DNA from: B4-G1 sp964393895
Lineage (GTDB): Bacteria > Chloroflexota > Anaerolineae > B4-G1
Assembly: GCA_964393895.1 (NCBI GenBank)
Contig: CAYMWP010000158.1
Coordinates: 1-9,816, forward strand
Direction: 5' to 3'
DNA: 9,816 nt
Below the pieces are notes generated by a model. The model made no database searches. It had not been told where the DNA came from and saw only the letters and a list, made by a program, of their open reading frames with translations. Of the stretch, positions 4,883 through 9,816 are shown one piece after another (position 1 is the first letter of the stretch; every line of letters starts with the position of its first letter). A program made the translations under genes and the position numbers.

Positions 4883-7800
4883 CTAGTTCCCCGCCACCGC
4901 TCCCGGCGAGGGGCTGTAGCTGGTGTAAAAATCCTGGGAGCAGTCGTCATAGTCAGTGTCGGCGGGGTAGCGCTTGAGCGAGGCCCCGCTGGGAAAAGTG
5001 TCCGTATAGTTGGTAAAGGGGACCACCTCGACGCGGAAAGCTCCGCCCCAGGCGACGCTATCCACCAGCGCGCCGCTGTTGTTGAGGAGCAGTACCTCGT
5101 CGCTTTCGTTGCCCAGCGCTATCTCAAAGCCGTCCCAGGAGCCGGCGGGCGTCAGGTCTTCCACACTTGCGTCGCAGTCCGTCCATTCATAGTTGGGATT
5201 GAAGCCGTAAGCGTTGGCAAAGTCCGTCGCGCAGGCGGCCACGACGAGCACCTGGTTGTGCAGGATTTCCGCGCCGCCGGGGAAGGTGTAGCGCCCGTCC
5301 TTGTAGTCGCCCGTGTTGGTCGCGTCTCCCAGTGTCCAGCCGGCGATGCTGGCCGTGTCGCCGGGGTTATAGAGTTCGATCCACTCCTTGCCGGTATCGT
5401 CGCCGTCGGGGTTTACGAGGACCTCGCTGATGAGGGGATAGTCGGCCGGGCCGGCGTGGTTGCGCATGACCAGGGGCAGGTGGAGGCGGTGGACCATCGG
5501 GCCGTGGCTGCGGGCCCAGTCATAGTCAAAGATGTTCAGCATCCAGTCGTAGGCCCCGGTCGAGCGGAACTGGAGCGCCGCTTCACGGTTGCGCTTGTTC
5601 GAGTTTTCAGAGCCGTTGATGCTGCCCAGGTGGACCCAACGCTCGCCGTCCACTTCTGCCAGGAAGACTTTGGCGTGGATGCCCAGGCCGGCGACGTTCG
5701 CCAGGCGGCAGGCGAGGTCCAGGCTCTCCTGGGCGGCGATGGCGTTGAGGCGCAGGCAGGCGGCCGTGTTACCGTTGGCGACCAGGGGATCGTCGTAGTA
5801 GGCGTCCAGCAGGACGCGCACTTCCGCGCCATCTTGGGCTGCCTCGACGAGGGCCTGCAGGCGGGGGTTGAGGCCCGCGTCGCCCGCGCCGACGGTCCAG
5901 GTGAACGGCTCGCTCATTTGCATCACGACGATGGAATCGCCGCTGCCTGCGTTGCCCAGCAGTCCCAGGAGCGCGTCCTGATCGCGCAGCGCGTTCTCCG
6001 GCGCGTGGATCACGGTGAAATGGTCGGCCGTCGTCGCCAGCGGAGCGGGGAACGGGGCGGTGTAGGTCGTCCAGTCCGGCTCAGGCAGCGGGGTGGGGGG
6101 GGTGAAGGCGCCGTCGTAGGGGGCCACGTCCAGGTGGTGCGACGGATCGCAATCGCGGCGGAATATGTCCGCCAGGCGGGCGACGACGCCGGGGCTGTCG
6201 GTGACGGCCACGAATCCGCGATGGCCCATTGTGCCGTTATCTTTGCGGTCGGAGGGCATGGATGATGCGCCAAAGTTGTCGCTGCTCACCAGGGCCAACC
6301 GGTCGTCCACCAGGATGAACTTGGCGTGTTGGTAAGAGTAGCGGGGCGCGCTCTGGCCGATAAAGTAGATGGCGGCGGCCGGGTGCAGTTGCTCGACGAT
6401 CCATTCCTCCACGCCATCAACTCCACCGGCGGGGCCGCTCTCCAGCAGGATGGTCACGGCCACGCCGGCCTGGATGCGGGCCGCGATGGCTTCGTACAGC
6501 GGGACGCTCTTGAGCGTGTAGGCCTCGATGAGCAGCGTGTGCTGGGCCGAGGCGATGGTTTGCGAGACCAGGTCCAGCGCGCCCTCCGGGGCGGCGGTCA
6601 GGGTGACGTTGGCCGTGGCGGCGATCTCGGCCGGGAAGAACAGCGGACTTTCCAAATCCCAGCCGGGGTAGCGCAGCTTGCGCCCGTTGATGGGGTCGTC
6701 GTCATCCTGAGCCCAGTCGGCGGCGGCGTCGGTGTCGGCGAAGGGGAGGCCGGTGGATTGGTCGAGTTTGCGGTACAGTACCTGTTTGCCAGAGTCGCTG
6801 GTGTGGGAATAGCGATACGGATAGGGAACTGCGGGGCCAGTCCAGCCCGCCGCCGCCGAGCCAGCGCCGTAGACCAGCGCGTCCACGACGTTCTCGTCGG
6901 CGTCCAGCAGGTAGGCGGCCTCGCCGCTGTCGGTAAAGCTGGGCCAGGAGCCGCCTAGTGTGAGAACGGGCCGCGCGCCGGGTTCGGCGGCCCAGTCGGC
7001 GTCAAAGCCCCATACAGGATAGAAATCATCGCCGTCTTGGGCCAGCCAGAGGATCTGCCCCGAGCCGATGGTGGCGGTGGTGGGGAAAGAGACTCCGCCG
7101 CCGCCGGGGTCGTCGTTCAGCCGCCAGCCGTCCAGGGAGACGGTGTAGCTGCCCCGGTTGATGAGGGCGGCCGATTCTCCGCTTCCTCCATAGTTCGCCG
7201 GGGCCAGCGCGTAGATGCGGACGGGAGGGAGGAGGGTGGTGGTGAAGGCGGCGCTGTTGTTTGCCATCACCGTCTCGCCGGCGGAGGTCGTGCCGGTGAC
7301 GCGATTGGTGAACGAGCCAGCGGCAGTGTCGCTCACGCGGCCGGTGATGGTGACGGCGTGCTGCGTGGAGGCGGGGACGGCGCCCACTTCCCAGACGAGG
7401 TCGCCGCTAGGCTGTGAGAAGGTAAAGGCGCTGGTTTGAGTGACGAATTCCACTTCGGCGGGGAGCGTGTCGGTGAGCCACACGCCGGCGGCAGTGACTA
7501 CACCGTTGTTGCTGAGGGTGATGCGGTAGGTGATGGCGCTCCCGGCCTCCACGGAGGCCGGGCCGCTCTTGGCGAGGGACAGGTCGGCTCCCTGGACGGC
7601 GATGGTGACGACGGCGCTGTTGTTGGCGGATGGCGTGTCGGTCACGCCGGTGGCGGCGGTGACGACGCTGTCAAGAAGGCCGGCGGCGTTGCTATCCACG
7701 TCCACCACGACGTTGATGGTGGAGCACGTGGCGCTGATGGGCAGGTCGCCCACCTCCCAGGCGAGCGTGGGGGTGATGGGCTGGGTGAAGGTGTAGGGAC

Positions 7801-8620
7801 TGGTCTGGGTGTAAAAGTTAAGCCCGGTGGGCAGGGTGTTGGTCAGCCAGGTAGCGCTGGCGGTGATGTTGCCGGCGTTGCGGAAGAGGAGGGTGTAGGT
7901 GAAGCGCGCGCCGGCGTTGACCTGGGTGGGGAAGCCGTCGAACCCCACCGTCAGGTCGGCGGCGGGGGAGGAGGCCGAGTTGCGGCACTTGGGCGTGCCG
8001 TTGATGGGGTTGCCGCCGGCGTCGAGGCCGTTGCGGGTGACGCCGTCGTTGGAGGCCCAGTTGGCGTCTGTGTCGGCCTGGGTGGAATTGATGCGCTCCA
8101 TCGAGTAGTAGTTGGGCGATCCACTTCCCCCAGGCCACTCACCTCCATTGGCATTGACGGTATCAATCACATTGTCCAGATCGTCGGTTAGCGTAAGAAC
8201 CTCACCGCTGTTGGAAAGCCCGGTCCCGAAACTACCTCTCCAATCGGCGGCAATGTCGCTTACTGTATCGTCGTCGGTGCGTTCGATGAGGTAGTAACCT
8301 TGGGGAGGAATGGCGTTCTCTAGAGTGATGCTTGGACCACCGTCACCTGAGTACAGTCGCCATCCACTCAAGGGAATCGTCTGAGTGGTGTTGTTGTACA
8401 GCTCGATCCACTCATCTCCTGTGTAGCCGGAGTGCCCGGCCCACGCCACCTCGTTGATGACCACGTCGCGCGTGATGGCCGCCGTCGCGCGGAGCGGCGC
8501 CGGGGCGGGGGCCGGCCTCACGTCGGCTGCCTGCACCGGGGCACGCAACCCGCTCACCACGGCCAGCACCATCAGCCCGCCCAGCAGGCAGGCGCCCGTC
8601 AACCACATCATTCGTCTCAT
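4883..8620 (-). CDS. Exported double-HKD phospholipase D / nuclease-like protein with lamin-tail and DUF11 domains
   Basis: The protein has 1245 residues from the chosen ATG at 8620. GAGGAGG (8633-8627) sits 6 bases before it, and the longer frame back to 8962 overlaps the upstream gene and lacks such a site. The order is: signal peptide (1-31, ending VQA); lamin-tail domain (about 50-216, EWIELYN at 70-76); two DUF11 domains (217-343, 344-465); a lamin-tail-like domain (466-660); first PLD domain (668-826; H765, K767, D772 and SSDN at 779-782); second PLD domain (867-1036; H982, K984, GSIN at 999-1002, NRE at 1011-1013); the motif LHLPLVMRN (1046-1054); and a last lamin-tail domain (1058-1245). 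Paired HKD domains form one active site that cleaves or transfers phosphodiesters in phospholipids or nucleic acids. Lamin-tail domains often accompany secreted nucleases, so extracellular DNA or lipid is the likely substrate. Position 989 of the second HKD is Glu, not Asp. Confidence 0.9.
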   Translation of the reverse strand: MRRMMWLTGACLLGGLMVLAVVSGLRAPVQAADVRPAPAPAPLRATAAITRDVVINEVAWAGHSGYTGDEWIELYNNTTQTIPLSGWRLYSGDGGPSITLENAIPPQGYYLIERTDDDTVSDIAADWRGSFGTGLSNSGEVLTLTDDLDNVIDTVNANGGEWPGGSGSPNYYSMERINSTQADTDANWASNDGVTRNGLDAGGNPINGTPKCRNSASSPAADLTVGFDGFPTQVNAGARFTYTLLFRNAGNITASATWLTNTLPTGLNFYTQTSPYTFTQPITPTLAWEVGDLPISATCSTINVVVDVDSNAAGLLDSVVTAATGVTDTPSANNSAVVTIAVQGADLSLAKSGPASVEAGSAITYRITLSNNGVVTAAGVWLTDTLPAEVEFVTQTSAFTFSQPSGDLVWEVGAVPASTQHAVTITGRVSDTAAGSFTNRVTGTTSAGETVMANNSAAFTTTLLPPVRIYALAPANYGGSGESAALINRGSYTVSLDGWRLNDDPGGGGVSFPTTATIGSGQILWLAQDGDDFYPVWGFDADWAAEPGARPVLTLGGSWPSFTDSGEAAYLLDADENVVDALVYGAGSAAAGWTGPAVPYPYRYSHTSDSGKQVLYRKLDQSTGLPFADTDAAADWAQDDDDPINGRKLRYPGWDLESPLFFPAEIAATANVTLTAAPEGALDLVSQTIASAQHTLLIEAYTLKSVPLYEAIAARIQAGVAVTILLESGPAGGVDGVEEWIVEQLHPAAAIYFIGQSAPRYSYQHAKFILVDDRLALVSSDNFGASSMPSDRKDNGTMGHRGFVAVTDSPGVVARLADIFRRDCDPSHHLDVAPYDGAFTPPTPLPEPDWTTYTAPFPAPLATTADHFTVIHAPENALRDQDALLGLLGNAGSGDSIVVMQMSEPFTWTVGAGDAGLNPRLQALVEAAQDGAEVRVLLDAYYDDPLVANGNTAACLRLNAIAAQESLDLACRLANVAGLGIHAKVFLAEVDGERWVHLGSINGSENSNKRNREAALQFRSTGAYDWMLNIFDYDWARSHGPMVHRLHLPLVMRNHAGPADYPLISEVLVNPDGDDTGKEWIELYNPGDTASIAGWTLGDATNTGDYKDGRYTFPGGAEILHNQVLVVAACATDFANAYGFNPNYEWTDCDASVEDLTPAGSWDGFEIALGNESDEVLLLNNSGALVDSVAWGGAFRVEVVPFTNYTDTFPSGASLKRYPADTDYDDCSQDFYTSYSPSPGAVAGN

Positions 8621-8626
8621 CGTTTG

Positions 8627-8633
8627 CCTCCTC
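8627..8633 (-). promoter_or_regulatory. Ribosome binding site deciding the PLD gene start
   Basis: Read on the - strand this is GAGGAGG, six bases before ATG 8620. A second in-frame ATG six codons upstream (8638-8636) has only weak purines ahead of it. The start at 8620 also gives a cleaner signal peptide (MRRMMWLTG...). Confidence 0.85.
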
Positions 8634-8661
8634 GTCATCAATGTCCAGTCTTCAACCTCTT

Positions 8662-9690
8662 CTATGCGATCTCTACTTCCTCCGTCTCGGCGATCATGTC
8701 CGCCTGGCGCTGGGCCTCTACCGAATCCTGACCGGGCCGAGGTCGCGCCTTTTGCCACGAGTAGATTCCACCCAACACCGCCAGCGGCAGCGCTACCGCC
8801 AGGCCCAGGAACCACAGCGGATGCAGTCGAGGTTGGGCCGAGAAGCGGTCCAGGTTGAACAGGATCAGGGCCACCGAGGTCCAGACGGTGAGAAAGTTGG
8901 GAACGGCGTCGCCGGAGTGAACCAGCCTGAGGCCGGGCGACCGTTTTTTGGTCAAGGGCCAAAATAGGTTGCTACCCATATAGCCCAGTTGATCCTCCAA
9001 CACGTGCCCGGCAAAGCCCAATCCCGTCACCAGGCCGGCCCACAGTCCCACGTTCCAGCCGGCGACCATTCCAACCAGCAGGACTGTTGCCAATCCAACC
9101 ACGGCCGCCAGCGTCAGGCTGTGGGACCAGCGCCGGTGCCAGTCCAAAAAGTGGACGTAGAGTTGGTCTCCCTGGCGCTCGAAGCGGAAGGATGGCCCGC
9201 TAAAGATGTTGACTTTGTACTCGGAGCTGTAGGTGTGCACCAGCGGCAGGCCCAACTTGCGCCGCGCCTCGGTCGCGCCCTCCGGCTCAGAGCCGGGCAG
9301 GGGAACCTGGCCGGTGTTGACCAGCGGGCCGACGCGCACACCGACCTCTCCGTTCTCCGGGTCGAAGCGGATCGCATACTCGCGCCACAGGTCGGCCCCG
9401 AGCTTGATGGTGTGGGCCACCACGTTTTGCGAGCCGGGTTCCTCATAGGCACGGCGCATCGCGCCGACCAGCGCGTCCGCGATGGCCTCAGGGTCGGGGT
9501 CGGCCCCGGGGTCAATTTCCAGGTCGTACTTTTCAAAGTAGCGCGCAAACTTGAAATCGAGGGTATCGGGCAGGATGCCGCCGATGCCGCCCAGCATCGG
9601 CAGGAGCGAGCCTTGCGCTCCCGCCTGGACAATTTCGGGAAAAAACGTCGCCAATGCCACGCCCGTGATGAAATGTGAGATTCCCTTCAC
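8662..9690 (-). CDS. YdjM-like membrane-bound metal-dependent hydrolase
   Basis: The product has 342 residues. The GTG at 9690 is chosen because GGAGG (9701-9697) stands 6 bases before it and the protein then begins (M)KGISHFITGVAL, the usual start of this family; the open frame reaches 9810 but the extra 40 residues are not family-like. Conserved features are H6, PDTLD (41-45), HRRWSHS (185-191), GHVLED (228-233), NLFWPL (241-246) and HSGD (258-261). These match the PF04307 family of inner-membrane putative hydrolases, in which histidines and aspartates bind metal. About four membrane helices are seen (192-212, 215-231, 262-279, 290-311), followed by a charged cytoplasmic-looking tail ending ETEEVEIA. 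An unusual soluble segment of about 140 residues (47-183) separates the PD motif from the HR..HS motif. The substrate is unknown. The stop lies 41 bp before the PLD gene, so it probably heads an operon of three genes. Confidence 0.85.
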   Translation of the reverse strand: MKGISHFITGVALATFFPEIVQAGAQGSLLPMLGGIGGILPDTLDFKFARYFEKYDLEIDPGADPDPEAIADALVGAMRRAYEEPGSQNVVAHTIKLGADLWREYAIRFDPENGEVGVRVGPLVNTGQVPLPGSEPEGATEARRKLGLPLVHTYSSEYKVNIFSGPSFRFERQGDQLYVHFLDWHRRWSHSLTLAAVVGLATVLLVGMVAGWNVGLWAGLVTGLGFAGHVLEDQLGYMGSNLFWPLTKKRSPGLRLVHSGDAVPNFLTVWTSVALILFNLDRFSAQPRLHPLWFLGLAVALPLAVLGGIYSWQKARPRPGQDSVEAQRQADMIAETEEVEIA

Positions 9691-9694
9691 CTCT

Positions 9695-9701
9695 CTCCTC
9701 C
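9695..9701 (-). promoter_or_regulatory. Ribosome binding site deciding the hydrolase start
   Basis: GGAGGAG on the - strand, six bases between its GGAGG core and the GTG at 9690-9688. It supports a GTG start over upstream ATG codons at 9810 and 9780, which lack a comparable site. Confidence 0.8.
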
Positions 9702-9816
9702 AGCAGACCAAGATCAGGGCAATGTATAGCTGCTTTTGTTCCCTTGATCGTAACTTGATAATGTTAGTGCAGCGATGCATAAATTCGTTCCGCTTTGCGC
9801 CGGCCCGCACCGCGGG
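9702..9816. other. Leader region before the hydrolase gene
   Basis: This non-coding stretch is AT-richer than the genes. The direct repeat CTTGAT at 9743-9748 and 9754-9759 is spaced one helical turn apart. The - strand hexamer TATACA near 9725 might be a -10 box, but no well-spaced -35 partner was found, so no promoter is called. The extreme right end (9800-9816) is GC-rich and shows nothing recognisable. Confidence 0.4.

Noticed and set aside
4802..6265. A 487-codon + strand open frame antisense to the PLD gene
   Set aside because: Long antisense frames are expected in GC-rich coding DNA. It spans the pentapeptide/PLD gene junction, has no recognisable domain, and the - strand products are clear multi-domain proteins.
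8621..8962. N-terminal extension of 114 residues on the PLD protein
   Set aside because: It overlaps the hydrolase coding region in another frame, is low in recognisable structure, and would bury the signal peptide. The strong ribosome binding site at 8633-8627 fixes the start at 8620.
9691..9810. N-terminal extension of 40 residues on the hydrolase
   Set aside because: The family start (KGISHFITG) follows directly after a well-placed ribosome binding site and GTG at 9690; the extension resembles non-coding leader.

Overview
The window looks like a piece of a GC-rich genome from an environmental bacterium, most likely Chloroflexota of the Anaerolineae type. This is an inference from style, not from a marker gene. 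The grounds are: large exported proteins built from lamin-tail, DUF11, PKD and von Willebrand A modules; the short 'LPL-(L/V)-(L/M)-R' motif at or near protein ends; a pentapeptide-repeat protein with regularly spaced 'ATQIDERYRL...GAPARDLSG' linkers; and a compound hairpin element between genes. No rRNA, tRNA or CRISPR array was seen.

Layout, left to right. Positions 1-88 are the 3' end of a group II intron on the + strand: a textbook 34-nt domain V, domain VI with its branch-point A, and an AC end. The rest of the intron, including any reverse transcriptase, lies outside the window. After a 122-bp flank comes a short + strand reading frame (211-396) with a good signal peptide but almost no mature protein, so it is probably a gene remnant. 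Its tail runs into a cloverleaf-like inverted-repeat element (352-461). All remaining genes are on the - strand. Reading in their own direction from the right edge, they are a YdjM-like integral-membrane metal-dependent hydrolase (9690-8662), a 1245-residue exported protein with two phospholipase-D/nuclease (HKD) domains flanked by lamin-tail and DUF11 modules (8620-4883), a 552-residue pentapeptide-repeat protein (4870-3212), a 231-bp gap with a degenerate inverted repeat, and an 821-residue exported VWA-PKD-DUF11 protein (2980-515).

The hydrolase, PLD and pentapeptide genes are separated by only 41 and 12 bp. Each has a strong Shine-Dalgarno sequence, so they probably form one operon. The VWA gene may be the last member or have its own promoter; no convincing promoter or hairpin-plus-T-run terminator was found. 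Together they suggest envelope and surface functions: a membrane hydrolase, a secreted phosphodiesterase or nuclease, and a secreted metal-dependent adhesion protein, with a probably cytoplasmic beta-helix protein whose role is unknown. The unusual parts are the VWA metal site split by about 330 residues, the hydrolase with about 140 extra residues between its conserved motifs, the secreted double-HKD protein, a 30-bp perfect nested palindrome inside the pentapeptide gene, and the cloverleaf element. Start codons of the hydrolase (GTG) and the PLD protein were moved inward from the longest possible frames because of their ribosome binding sites.
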